A DNA stretch of 64,000 bases, taken from positions 1-64,000 of the forward strand of contig NZ_BAJW01000003.1 in assembly GCF_000613905.1 (NCBI RefSeq), read 5' to 3'. The DNA is from Acetobacter persici JCM 25330 (GTDB lineage Bacteria; Pseudomonadota; Alphaproteobacteria; Acetobacterales; Acetobacteraceae). Within the stretch, counting starts at the first letter, position 1; every line of letters begins with the position of its first letter. Under the pieces are notes generated by a model. The model was not told where the DNA came from and searched no databases. It saw only the letters and a program-made list of their open reading frames with translations. Of this stretch, positions 54,169 to 64,000 are shown piece by piece. Both the position numbers and the translations under genes were made by a program.

Positions 54169-54770
54169 ATGTTTTCCGGAATTATTGAATCACTCGGCCT
54201 GTGCTCAAAGTCGAACCCGGCGCAAAATCCGTCATGCTGGACGTGGAAACCGGCCTGCGGGATGTGGCTGAGGGGGAGAGCATTGCCGTGAACGGCGTGT
54301 GTCTGACGGCAACAGCACCGTCTGAAACCGGACGGGTGCAGTTTTTTGTCAGCAGCGAGACGCTGGACCGCACCACGCTGGGCGCTCTCCGGGCGGGCAG
54401 TTTTGTGAATCTGGAGCGGGCTGTCACCCCCGCCACCCGGCTGTCCGGCCATATTGTGCAGGGGCATGTGGATGGCACAGCCCGTTTTATTGAAAGCACA
54501 CCCTCTGGTGATGCGCATCGGGTGGTGTTTGAAGTCCCCGCCAGTCTCCGGCGCTATATGGTTGAAAAAGGTTCCATCACGCTGGATGGCATCAGCCTGA
54601 CCCTGAATGAACTCAGTGATGTGAAAGATGATGCGTTCCGCATCGCTCTGATGATCATCCCGCATACATGGACCCACACCAACCTCGGCAAAATTGCGCC
54701 GGGGGATGCCGTGAATGTGGAAGTGGATGTCATTGCCAAATATGTGGAGGTTCTATGTCAGAACCGGTGA
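54169..54770 (+). CDS. ribE: Riboflavin synthase alpha chain (frameshifted)
   Basis: AGGAG precedes ATG 54169 ([10 protein letters not shown]). After a missing base near 54202 the frame continues [16 protein letters not shown]. Both lumazine-binding repeats are present: [29 protein letters not shown], then [13 protein letters not shown] and [13 protein letters not shown]. It dismutates 6,7-dimethyl-8-ribityllumazine to riboflavin. Confidence 0.93.
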
Positions 54771-56121
54771 ACAAAATGCCGTTAGTGGCGGCTCAACCGT
54801 CTGACGCCCTGCGCCGCGCTGTGGAGGCTCTGCGCGCGGGCCGCATGGTGATTATGGTGGATGATGAGGACCGTGAGAACGAGGGTGACCTTGTGATGGC
54901 GGCGGAATTCATGACGCCAGAGGCTATGAATTTTATGATTACCCACGCGCGCGGACTGGTGTGTCTGCCGCTTACCCCCGCCCAGGTGGAAAAGCTGCAA
55001 CTGCCCATGATGGTGCGGGATAATACCGCCCGGCATGGCACGGCCTTCACCGTGTCCATCGAAGCGCGGGAGGGGGTGACAACCGGCATTTCCGCAGCCG
55101 ACCGTGCGCATACCATTCAGGTCGCGGCATCTGAGACGGCTCAGCCGATGGATCTGGCAACCCCCGGCCATATTTTCCCGCTGCGGGCGGCCCCCGGCGG
55201 GGTGCTGGAGCGGATTGGCCATACGGAAGGCTCTCTTGATCTGCTGCGTCTGGCTGGCCTGCGCCTGCGGCGGTTATCTGTGAAATTCTGAATGAAGACG
55301 GCACCATGGCCCGCCGCCCGGCGCTGGAAGTTTATGGGCAGCAGCATGACATGCCCATTATCTCCATTGCGGAACTGGTCACATGGATCAGCGCCCACGG
55401 CCTGACGCCGCTTGCGACAGGTACGGAAAACGCAGGCGTTGTGGCGGAGACGCAGGAAGCACCAGAGGCGGACAACGCGGCAGAAGAAGCCATGGCCGAC
55501 CTCGCAACGGCTTCTCTCCCTAGTGCTTATGGCGGGGAAGATCTGGCGATCCATGCGTTCCGGGATTCCCGTGGCGTGGAGCATGTCGCTCTGGTGAAAG
55601 GGAACCCGGCGGTGCAGGGGGCTGTACCTTTGGTGCGGATGCACTCCGAATGTGTGACGGGTGACGCGCTGGGCTCCTTGCGGTGTGACTGCGGGACGCA
55701 GTTACATGCGGCCCTCAGGGCCATAGGCAAAGCGGAAAGTGGCGTGCTGGTGTACGTCCGCGGGCACGAGGGCCGGGGCATTGGCCTTGTCAACAAGATC
55801 CGGGCTTATGAATTGCAGGATGCCGGGCTGGACACGGTAGACGCCAACCACCGGCTTGGATTTGCCACGGATGCGCGGGACTGGGCGGCAGCAGCCGGAA
55901 TCCTGCGTGATCTGGGCGTGGGCCAGCTTGATCTGCTCACAAACAATCCGGACAAAGTGCGCGCGCTGGAAGCCCGTGGGTTTCTGGTCCGCAAGAGAAT
56001 CGCTCTGGAAACCCCGGTCAATCCGCACAACCGCGCTTACCTGCACGCCAAGCGGCAACGCATGGGGCACAGTCTGAGTCACTTTTCTGTGAGCGATGCG
56101 CCTGCTGACGCCACGGTCTGA
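54755..56121 (+). CDS. ribBA: RibBA: DHBP synthase / GTP cyclohydrolase II (frameshifted)
   Basis: DHBP synthase domain: [20 protein letters not shown] split as [28 protein letters not shown] and GHIFPLRA. One missing base near 55265 connects to [15 protein letters not shown]. The GTP cyclohydrolase II part has [20 protein letters not shown] (zinc Cys) and [17 protein letters not shown]. It overlaps ribE and supplies both precursors of riboflavin. Confidence 0.93.
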
Positions 56122-56151
56122 TTTTACACAGTTTTCTGTAAGGATAAGTTT

Positions 56152-56632
56152 ATGAGCACACGGAACCCTGTCTCCCTCCCGGACCTCACCCTCACGCCCA
56201 TGCCGCGTCTGGCGCTGATTGTCAGCCGCTTTAATGAGGACGTAACCGGCGGCCTGCGGGATGGCGCTCTGGCATGGCTGGGGGAGCACGGCATTACGGT
56301 GGCCGAGGGCGATATTTTTGCAGCGCCGGGTGCGTTTGAAATGCCCCTGCTGGCCCAGACCCTGGCAAAGAGCGGCAAGTTTGAGGGCGTGATCTGCCTC
56401 GGTGCGTGATCAAAGGGGATACGGCCCATTTTGAGTTTATCAGCCTCGGCACCACGGTCGGCTGATGCAGGCCTCTCTGGCAACGGAAACGCCCATCGCC
56501 TTTGGTGTGCTCACAACCTACACGGACGAGCAGGCTAACGTGCGTTCTCGCGATGATGTGCACAATAAAGGGCGGGAAGCCGCTGCAGCCTGTGTGGAGT
56601 CTCTTGCGTTGCTACGTCAGATCAGGGTCTGA
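56152..56632 (+). CDS. ribH: 6,7-dimethyl-8-ribityllumazine synthase (two frameshifts)
   Basis: LALIVSRFNEDVTGGLRDGAL and VAEGDIFAAPGAFEMPLLAQ are the N-terminal half. After single-base gaps near 56404 and 56462, CVIKGDTAHFEFISLGTTVG and TPIAFGVLTTYTDEQA complete it. RibH condenses the RibD/RibA and RibB products. Last gene of the rib operon. Confidence 0.92.
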
Positions 56633-56682
56633 TGCAGAAGGGCACCATCATGGAGTCAGCAGCCTTGTAACGCGGGGGAAGA

Positions 56683-57692
56683 ATGAAGCGGGTTACCGTC
56701 ATCGCAGGTCTTCTGGGGCTGGGGCTGACTGTCTGGATGCTGATGCAGTTCGGCGCGCGCTCCATTCTCTCTCTTATCATGACAGGCGGCTGGGGTATTC
56801 TGGCCGCCACTCTGTTTCATACGGTTCAGGTTGCGCTCTCGGCTCAGGCATGGCGCACCATTGCGGGCAATACTCTTGCCCCCGCTCTGTCCTGGCGGGA
56901 CTATTTTCTGCTGCGCTGCGTGCGGGAAGGGATCAACAACCTGCTTCCCGTAGCGCAGGTAGGGGGCGAGGTCTGGTCCAGCCGCCTGCTGGCGCGGCGC
57001 GGCTTAGGGACCAGAAACGCCGCCGCCGCGACAATCTGTGATCTGACACTTGAACTGCTCAGTCAGGTCCTGTTCACCTTCATGGGTCTGGGCCTGCTGC
57101 TGTTTCTGGTCAAACGCTCCCCCATTACGGATGAATTGCTGGAAAGCGCCCTGATTGCTCTGGCAATCGGCCTCGCACTGTTTATCAGCCAGTGGCTGGG
57201 GGCCGTCGCGTTTGTTGAGGTGCTGCTGGTCAAAATTGCCGGACATCTGGCTGGAGCGGCGTGGATGGCATCCGTGGGCTGCATCAGGCCGTGCTGGGGC
57301 TGTACAAGGTCAAGCGGAATGCGGTTATGGCTCTGTGGCTCCAGTTTCTGGCGTGGGCACTGGGGGCTGTGGAAGTCTGCCTTATTCTGCATTTTATGGG
57401 GTATGACTGCTCGCTCTCGGTCGGCTTTGTGATCGAGGGCGTAGGCGAGGCCGCCAAATCCGTCGGGTTTGCCGTGCCGGGGGCTTTAGGGGTTTCAGAA
57501 GGTGGCTATCTGCTGATCGGCAGCCTGTTTGGCATCAGCCCGGCGCTGGCTATTGCCCTTTCCCTTATTAAACGTGTGCGGGAAATTGCATGGGGGCTGC
57601 CGTCTCTGCTGGTCTGGCAATGGTTGGAACACCGGTGGGATACACAGCATCAGGCCGGGTGCAAAAATCCGCTTTCCCGCCCCGGTCTGTAA
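56683..57692 (+). CDS. hpnL: HpnL-like membrane protein, LPG-synthase TM family (frameshifted)
   Basis: Eight or so hydrophobic helices. LLPVAQVGGEVWSSRLLARRG and AAKSVGFAVPGALGVSEGGYLL are the conserved loops of the UPF0104/lysylphosphatidylglycerol synthase membrane family found beside hopanoid genes (HpnL). A frameshift near 57255 splits the gene. The next gene is the hopanoid transporter hpnN, which supports the name. Confidence 0.8.
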
Positions 57693-57805
57693 GCCCGTCA
57701 GGCGTGATCTTACATATCCTCCCTTGCATCAGGCCGGTGGGTTGGTCCAAACGAATGCAGCTTTGGGCCTTGTGCCGTGAACTTTTCAGGATCTGATTGT
57801 CAGTC

Positions 57806-60396
57806 ATGCTCTCTGCCCCCATAGGTCGTTTCATTACATTCTGTGCGCGTCATGCCTATGCGGTGGTGGCCTTGTTCCTGCTCCTGTCCTGCGGGGCGGT
57901 GTATGCGGGCATGACATGCCTTGGTGTCACAACGGACACCAGCAAGATGTTGTCCGACCGTCTGGAGTGGAAGCAGCGCTCGGATGAAATGGGCCGCCTG
58001 TTCCCGCAGAAGGAAAACCTGCTGGTGGCGGTGATTGAAGCCGATCTGCCGGAGGAAGGGCGTGAGACCGCCCGTGTGCTGGCGGAAAAGCTGGCAGCGG
58101 ACCACACACATTTTGACTTTGCGGAACGGCCGGACGCCAACCCGTATCTTGTCCGCAATGGTCTGATGTTTCTGGAGCCTCAGCCGCTTTCTCAGGTGTT
58201 GAATGATACCATTACAGCGCAGCCGTTCCTCTCAGCCCTGGCGCAGGACCCCTCAGCCCGCGGGCTGTTTGGTGCGATGTCTCTTATTTCTGAAGGCATC
58301 AAGCAGGGGCAGGCAGACGGGCTGAAAAGCTTTCAGACGCCGCTGGCCGGGTTTGCCACCAATCTGGAAAAGGCCGCCGCAGGCAGCCGCAGCCCTTGTC
58401 CTGGCAGCAGCTTCTGGGCGGCCAGTTGTCTGATCTGGCGGGGCGGTATCAGTTTGTGATTACCAAGCCGAAGCTGGATTACGGTTCTTTCCAGCCGGGC
58501 GGTGCCGCGTCTGATGCGATGGTGCAGGCCATCAAAACCCTCGAATTTGTTAAAAGCGGGCAGGCCAAGGTCCACATGACCGGGCAGGTCAAGCTGGATG
58601 ATGAAGAGTTTGCCACTGTGGCCGAAGGAATGGTCACGGGTCTGCTCGGCTCTCTGGCGCTGGTAACGCTGTGGCTGACACTGGCGGTGCGCTCCTGGCG
58701 CGTTGTGCTGCCCATTGTGGTGACACTGGTTGTGGGCCTGTTGCTGACAACGGGCTTCGCGGCCGTTGCCGTTGGCACGCTTAATCTGATTTCCGTCGCC
58801 TTCGCCATTCTGTTCGTAGGGATCGCGGTGGATTTTGCCATTCAGTTCTCGGTGCGTTTCCGCGCCCAGCATGCGGATTCCGGGGATGCTGGCATTCTGG
58901 AAGCTGCGGGAGACGGGGGAGGAAACGGGGCACCAGATTCTGGTGGCGGCTCTGGCAACATCCGCGGGCTTTCTGGCGTTTACGCCCACCGCCTTTCTGG
59001 GGGTGGCGCAGCTTGGGCTGATTGCCGGGATCGGGATGCTGGTGGCGTTTGTGTCCACCACCACTCTGCTTCCCGCGTTGCTGAAAATCTTTCACCCGAA
59101 ACTCGACTGCCCCGATATGGCTACGGCTTTATGAAGCCGGTTGACGTTAAAATCCGCCATCATCGCCATGTGCTGCTGGGCGTGTTCGGGCTTGTGGCTG
59201 TGGCAGGTATTGCGCTGGTGCCCAAACTTCAGTTTGACGGCGATCCGCTGCACACCAAAAATCCGAACTCTGAAGGGATGCGCGCCCTGCATCTGCTGAT
59301 GAGCAATCCGCAGTCCTCCCCATATAGTGCGGAACTGCTGGTGAAGTCTCTGGATGATGCGCAGAAGCAGGCTGAACGCCTGTCCAGCGTGCCGCAGGTG
59401 CATGATGTTCTGTGGCTCGGCTCTTTTGTGCCGACAAAGCAGGATGAAAAACTGGCGCTGATTCAGGATGCCGCGTCCATCCTGCTGCCCACTCTGATTG
59501 TCCCCAACCCCAAACCCGCGCCAAGTGCGGATGAACTGCGCGCGTCTGCCGCCGCGACGGCCACGGCACTTGGCGGCGTGCTGGACAAGCTTTCCGCACA
59601 GGACCCGCTGCGGCGGATTCAGGCCGCACTTGTTAAGCTGTCCACCGCGCCGGATGCGCAGGTTCTGGCTGCCAATAATGCTCTGGTGCGTTTCCTGCCG
59701 CTCCAGCTTGATCAGCTCCGCACCATGTTGCAGGCAACGCCGGTCACGCTGAAGGACGTTCCGCCCTCCATTGCAAATGACTATCTGCTGCCCGACGGCC
59801 GCGCTCTGGTTGAGGTGCACCCGACAGGCGTGATGTCCAGCAGCGGGGCCCTGCGGAAATTTGTCACGGCGCTGCAAAAGGTGGAGCCGGAAATTGCCGG
59901 AACAGCAGTGGATATTGTGGAAAGCGCCCGCTCTATTGTGCGCGCGTTTGAGCAGGCAGCCGCAGCGGCCATTATCATGATTGCGCTTATCCTCTTCCTC
60001 GCCCTGCGGCGCGTGAAGGATATGCTGCTGGTTCTGGCCCCGCTCATGCTCTCCGCGCTGATGACGGTCATTCTGGTCGTGGTGCTGCCGGAAACCCTGA
60101 ACTTCGCCAACATTATTGCCCTGCCGCTGCTGCTGGGGGTTGGCGTATCCTTCAACATTTATTTTGTCATGAACTGGCGCGACGGGGTGAAATTCCCTCT
60201 GGCGTCCCCCACGGCACGGGCGGTCCTGTTTTCCGCCCTGACAACCGGCACGGCCTTTGGTTCTCTGGCGCTCTCACACCATCCCGGCACGGCCAGCATG
60301 GGGCGGCTCCTGCTGCTCTCACTGGGCTGCACGCTGCTGGTCACGCTGGTATTTGTTCCGGCACTTTTGCCCAAACGCCCGATTGATGAAGCCTGA
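57806..60396 (+). CDS. hpnN: HpnN-like RND transporter for hopanoids (three frameshifts)
   Basis: Start MLSAPIGRFITFCARHAY at 57806. Two RND halves with SSD-like helices: VAFAILFVGIAVDFAIQFSVRF and LLLGVGVSFNIYFVMNWRDG. Shifts lie near 58390, 58875 and 59115. The stretch 58875-59115 is correct only in a second frame (GMLAFWKLRETGEETGHQI, GVAQLGLIAGIGMLVAF), so a naive translation is wrong there. It moves hopanoids to the outer membrane. Confidence 0.88.
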
Positions 60397-60440
60397 GACC
60401 GTTAAGGTTTTCTCATAAGAGTAATGCTTTAAAAGCACTG

Positions 60441-60476
60441 AAAAAGCCGTCTTCCGTCAGGGGAGGCGGCTTTTTG
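60441..60476 (+). terminator. Terminator of the rib/hpn unit
   Basis: AAAAAGCCGTC and GGCGGCTTTTT arms around a short loop, about 45 bp after hpnN. Confidence 0.85.
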
Positions 60477-60479
60477 CCA

Positions 60480-60905
60480 CATCCACGAGCTTTCATGGAA
60501 GTCAGATTGCCATAACCGCCATTGCGGAATGTCGGGCTGGTCTTGCCCACGACAGGTTATATCTAGAATACAGTTATATATTTTGAAAGTCCGTGTTGAT
60601 TTTTATGCATTGCGTACGAATTTCCAAAGATTTTATATAGAGTTCAGTTCTGGCGAGAGCACCTGTTTTCTGACAAGTTTCCACAATATGGCTATAATAC
60701 TTTATAGACAGAGACCGCCCTGTTTCCAGAAAATAACATATTTGGCTGAGATTGTTACCTCTTCAATTCGCACTGCGATAATTGCCATTCATGGCCAAGT
60801 GCTACTTATTCCAGATGTTTCCTTCAAAGAAATCTCAGCATCCTGTAAATCGTATTCTTAACCTGCTGGGTGCCCTATGTGGCGGACCAAGTAGTAATTA
60901 TTTTA
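60480..60905. other. Gene-poor interval
   Basis: AT-richer spacer between hpnN and the Hint gene. An open frame at 60529-60861 lacks a ribosome site and protein-like composition, so it is not called. No RNA gene recognised. Confidence 0.5.
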
Positions 60906-60912
60906 AAAAGAA

Positions 60913-60944
60913 GGGGCTTTCCGGTTAAAGGAAAGCCCCCATCA
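60913..60944 (-). terminator. Terminator of the Hint-domain gene
   Basis: On the minus strand GGGGCTTTCC and GGAAAGCCCC around a TTTAA loop, then a TTCTTTTT tract, about 25 bp after the stop. Confidence 0.8.
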
Positions 60945-60965
60945 CATCTCCTCTGATAGAAGCGA

Positions 60966-63170
60966 TTAGGCTGAGTATTGCTTCAGATCAGAGCTTTGCT
61001 GGGTGTTGAGAAGGTAGGGGCCGGCTGCGCGAATAGTCAGGGAGAGGATGCCCATTTTACCGTGCGTCAGGTGATCGCCGAGAGGTAATGTAGCGTTTCC
61101 ATTGGTCCAGGCGCAGTCGTTCCATCCTTCAGCGTACCATCCTTCTGGTTTTTCTGCCTGAAGATGGGATGTGATACTGAACTGCTGTTTGGCGCATTGA
61201 AGCTCTACGTCAGCAATAGCAACTCCCATATAGCGACGATCATCCACAAATGGGCCGATGACGTCAGAAGGACGACTGGCTCGGGAAACGATTCTCACGA
61301 TGCCTGTTTCAGGTGGCAGCATAAAGCTGTAACGATTTATCGTCTTGCGGATAGGCCGGATTACCGCGCCTGTCTGGGTAATCAGATGCAGGTCCGGATC
61401 TATGGTCGTTTCAATAGTTTCTGACGGAAGCAGGGAGGCAACAACACTGTTTTCACGCCATTTTAGAGCGCGGAATAGTGGTTCTACAAATGATCGCTCG
61501 ACACTCAAAGGAGCACCGGCATCATTGTCCCAGTTTTTGACAGCACCACGCAAAATTGCGATCTTTCCTTCTTGGCGGAAGGAGGAACGGTTTCCTGTAT
61601 CTAGGTAACTTTCCGTAAGTACTCCATCTGCTGTGATGATGGCATGCTGGTCTGTTTCCACGTGATAGTAGTCATAGGATGCGATTGATTTATCGTAGAA
61701 GATAGATACACCGTTGATCAGCATCCTTACGGGAACGAAGCGGTCTTTGAAGAACAGGCAATGCTCGGCTGTAATCAGCATGTCTTTGTAAGGAACACCA
61801 TCGGCAATAGCATCTTTGAGGATACGTACAGGCCATCCAGCCTCGTCTTCTACTAGTTCTGGGCGAACTGTTGTGTGCGCCTTTCCAACCCAGACAACCG
61901 GACGGATAACATCCGTATTGTTTTTCCAATCAAAAGTAATAATCTGATCGCCGATATGGATATTTTCGACCGCAACAGTTCCTTCTGGTGTACGGATCAT
62001 GCAGCCTGAAAGGAAGCAGGCTTCTAGCCAGCCAACAGCGCTTTGGTCTTTTCCGTTAGTGTTAATCTTAAAATCATCTTGCGTGTAACCTGTGCCGACA
62101 TCAAGTGTCAGATTACCTGCGGCTGTTGTGAGACTTAATATGCCAGTATTAGAGTCATAAGAAGAGTTTTTGATATTGGACCCGACGTTAATTTGGTCAC
62201 CTTTTGTAAAACCACGAATTTCTCCAGTAAAAGACGCGGCGTTTGCAAAGGTAACAAAGTCCAGACTGTTGCCCGAACCGGACATATTAATATCTTGAGA
62301 GGAGGCTCCATTGTTAAGTTTTAATGAGCCGCCGCTATTAAGATTGATCGTACCTGCATTGCTACTGGACGATACAAGTTTGTTTGATACTGTCAGGTTG
62401 GCATCTGTCAGATTCAGTATGCCATTATTAATATATTGGTTTGTTCCACCAATAATTTGAATATTTCCTAATGAATTGGTGGATGTATAAGACCAAGTGC
62501 CATCATTTTCAAAGCCATTTCCGCTTACAGTTGTAACAGATGTAGATGCACCAGGCACATTAAAAGATACGGTCCCTGTGTTTTTGATGCCGTAAAAATT
62601 CAGATTAGTCGTTGAACCGCTGGTGCCAGCAGAATCGTCAATTGAAAAGGTCCCAGTATTGGTGAATGTGCCACCATTAGATATGCTCCCCCAATTGGAA
62701 GTCATACCTGTTCCGCTGGTAGCAACAACTTTGATCGTGCCATTATTGGTCAAGTTGGTGACATAAGGCGCACTTATAGTAGATGCACCGGCAGATTCAA
62801 GGTCAATGGTGCTACCTGCATCATTGGAAATAGTGCCATATTGGAGGTAAACGCTTGAGCCGGATGTAGCGTCAAGTTGCTTGTATACTATCTGGCCGTC
62901 ATTTTGCGTTAATGAGCTAGAAGAATTCGTTCCAAGATAAAAAGAATTTCCGGTACCTTTAGTTGATGGAATATAGGATACCAGACCATCATTGATCAGA
63001 TTTCCGTAAAAATTAACAATTCTTGCAGCCGAAGGCGAAAATAAAAACTGCCCAGATGATGTGTTCGTAACAGTATAACTTCCTCCAGAGATGGTATTCG
63101 TGAAGGGAGTAGATCCTGTGTAAGTTTGGGTGGTGTCGTTTGTTCCGCCTGAAGAAAAATTATCGCCCAT
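60966..63170 (-). CDS. Surface repeat protein with C-terminal Hint_2 domain
   Basis: 734 residues from ATG 63170 (MGDNFSSGGTND). The first 370 residues or so are Gly/Ser/Thr/Asn-rich repeats of autotransporter type (TNNGTIKV, NTGTFSIDDS, NNGILNLTDANL). The Hint fold follows: CFLSGCMIRTPEGTVAVENIHIGD and ITAEHCLFF. Such proteins are numerous in Acetobacteraceae and may self-process at the ACF site. No classical signal peptide is seen, so secretion route is unclear. Confidence 0.82.
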   Translation of the reverse strand: MGDNFSSGGTNDTTQTYTGSTPFTNTISGGSYTVTNTSSGQFLFSPSAARIVNFYGNLINDGLVSYIPSTKGTGNSFYLGTNSSSSLTQNDGQIVYKQLDATSGSSVYLQYGTISNDAGSTIDLESAGASTISAPYVTNLTNNGTIKVVATSGTGMTSNWGSISNGGTFTNTGTFSIDDSAGTSGSTTNLNFYGIKNTGTVSFNVPGASTSVTTVSGNGFENDGTWSYTSTNSLGNIQIIGGTNQYINNGILNLTDANLTVSNKLVSSSSNAGTINLNSGGSLKLNNGASSQDINMSGSGNSLDFVTFANAASFTGEIRGFTKGDQINVGSNIKNSSYDSNTGILSLTTAAGNLTLDVGTGYTQDDFKINTNGKDQSAVGWLEACFLSGCMIRTPEGTVAVENIHIGDQIITFDWKNNTDVIRPVVWVGKAHTTVRPELVEDEAGWPVRILKDAIADGVPYKDMLITAEHCLFFKDRFVPVRMLINGVSIFYDKSIASYDYYHVETDQHAIITADGVLTESYLDTGNRSSFRQEGKIAILRGAVKNWDNDAGAPLSVERSFVEPLFRALKWRENSVVASLLPSETIETTIDPDLHLITQTGAVIRPIRKTINRYSFMLPPETGIVRIVSRASRPSDVIGPFVDDRRYMGVAIADVELQCAKQQFSITSHLQAEKPEGWYAEGWNDCAWTNGNATLPLGDHLTHGKMGILSLTIRAAGPYLLNTQQSSDLKQYSA

Positions 63171-63490
63171 TTTTATAAACCCTGATTTGCGCAAAACGAA
63201 CCAAGTTTCGTGAGGCTTAAGTTACTTTATGGAGGAATGGTTAATATTGAGTTACTATAATAATTTTTGTTAGAGTAAGAAAAACTCAAAAAAGTTATAA
63301 AAATGAAAACATATTTTGATGAAGGTTGAGTCCTTTAAGAAATATTGATTTTGATCGTGGCTGCTTTTGATGCGTTTATGATGAATGGGAAATGTTATTT
63401 GTTTTTCTTATTTTCATATTTTAGAGATTTATTGTGTTTTTTAGTGTGGCTTTACACTGGGAATTTTAAGAAGTTAGTGGATGCTTGAGA
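63171..63490. other. AT-rich upstream region of the Hint gene
   Basis: No gene. Long A/T tracts (for example TTTTATAACTTTTTTGAG read on the minus strand) suggest a promoter or UP-element region, but no clear -35/-10 pair was fixed. Confidence 0.35.
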
Positions 63491-63499
63491 GCTTGATTG

Positions 63500-63830
63500 C
63501 TACCCGGCTACAGTGATTCTCTTGGGAACGATGAGGCTGTCAAAAAGAACGGCGAGTAATATGCTACCGGAAATGACAAGCTGGTAAATGGAAATCATCT
63601 TGCCTCGTCGGCTTTTTTCGTAATTTCTGCAATATAGAGCGGGGCGGAAAAAGACGTGAAGCCTACGCTAATACCCAGAAAAACACGGCCCGCAATCATG
63701 ACCGCAATGGACGGGGCGAGGGAGCAGAGAGCGGTGCCAAGTAAAAAGAGCAGGCCCGCATAAAACATGGTGCCCCGGCGGCCCCGATATTTTGAGGCCG
63801 GGATAGCCAGAAGGGAGCCTCTGGTGCAGC
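63500..63830 (-). pseudogene. Sugar-porter MFS transporter remnant
   Basis: The minus strand reads MFYAGLLFLLGTALCSLAPS, AVMIAGRVFLGISVGFTSFS and APLYIAEITKKADEA, the sugar transporter signature region. After a shift it continues MISIYQLVISGSILLAVL and ends at a stop at 63500. Only about 100 of some 450 residues remain, without start or C-terminus. A decayed fragment. Confidence 0.65.
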
Positions 63831-63947
63831 GGTTTCCACGGGTAACGCCCTTTTTTGTTGTTGTTCTTTCAACAACGAACGGTTCGTTACGGTGTGAGTT
63901 CCGATAAAAACGGTGTGGGAATGTGGTTTGGTAAGCACGTCATAAAA

Positions 63948-63975
63948 AACCCTCGCGATGGGGCGAGGGTTTTTA
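63948..63975. terminator. Bidirectional terminator
   Basis: AACCCTCGC and GCGAGGGTT around GATGGG, with an A run before and a T5 run after. It may serve genes on either side of the window edge. Confidence 0.75.
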
Positions 63976-64000
63976 AAGTTCAGATCAGACTGAGGCTCAG

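Noticed and set aside
60529-60861. Open frame of 110 codons between hpnN and the Hint gene
   Set aside because: No ribosome site, irregular composition and no recognisable motif. It lies between two terminators.

Overview
The window looks like a chromosome segment of an acetic acid bacterium (Acetobacteraceae, most like Acetobacter). The signs are an alphaproteobacterial GapR homologue, hopanoid-associated hpnL/hpnN genes, a BBP2-type porin, a Hint_2-domain surface protein, and high-GC housekeeping genes. Two foreign blocks interrupt this background.

Left chromosomal part (1-10300). It starts with the division cluster on the minus strand (mraZ, rsmH, ftsL-like) and the RNase P RNA. Then come an alpha/beta hydrolase, zwf with a small membrane partner, gapR, a membrane/disordered protein, and a minus-strand block rplU-rpmA-obgE-proB. 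It ends at a tRNA-Ser(CGA).

Tandem integrated elements at tRNA-Ser (10390-43623). The 3' end of the tRNA recurs at 23331-23388, and its last 16 bases or so recur again at 43608-43623. These three copies bound two elements side by side. Element 1 (about 13 kb) is strikingly AT-rich. It carries a relaxase, a MobC-like protein, an HUH-type replication protein, a MucR-like regulator, an orphan type IV prepilin, a DUF4238 gene and a tyrosine integrase, plus well-formed promoters that share an operator-like box. It reads as an integrative mobilizable element. Element 2 (about 20 kb) is GC-rich and mosaic. It has a primase/helicase replication module, a chain of tiny overlapping genes, a MobV-type relaxase, RusA, three toxin-antitoxin-like pairs (PIN plus partner, HicAB, BrnT plus XRE), a PAS/HWE histidine kinase, fragments of a myophage tail module, a terminase-small-subunit remnant beside a hairpin array, duplicated GTCGGGAC repeat clusters, and a P4-type integrase.

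Right chromosomal part (43624-64000). It holds a glutathionylspermidine-synthase-like gene, a WrbA-type flavoprotein, and an ethanolamine utilisation locus (AraC regulator, eutB, eutC, permease). A porin, an FMN riboswitch with ribD-ribE-ribBA-ribH, hpnL-hpnN, a large Hint-domain protein and an MFS transporter remnant follow.

Quality warning. At least twenty genes, including ones expected to be essential (proB, ribE, ribH), are broken by frameshifts. In the cases I examined base by base, one added base usually restores the family sequence. I therefore read most of them as consensus or sequencing errors and annotate them as single genes with a shift, rather than as decay.
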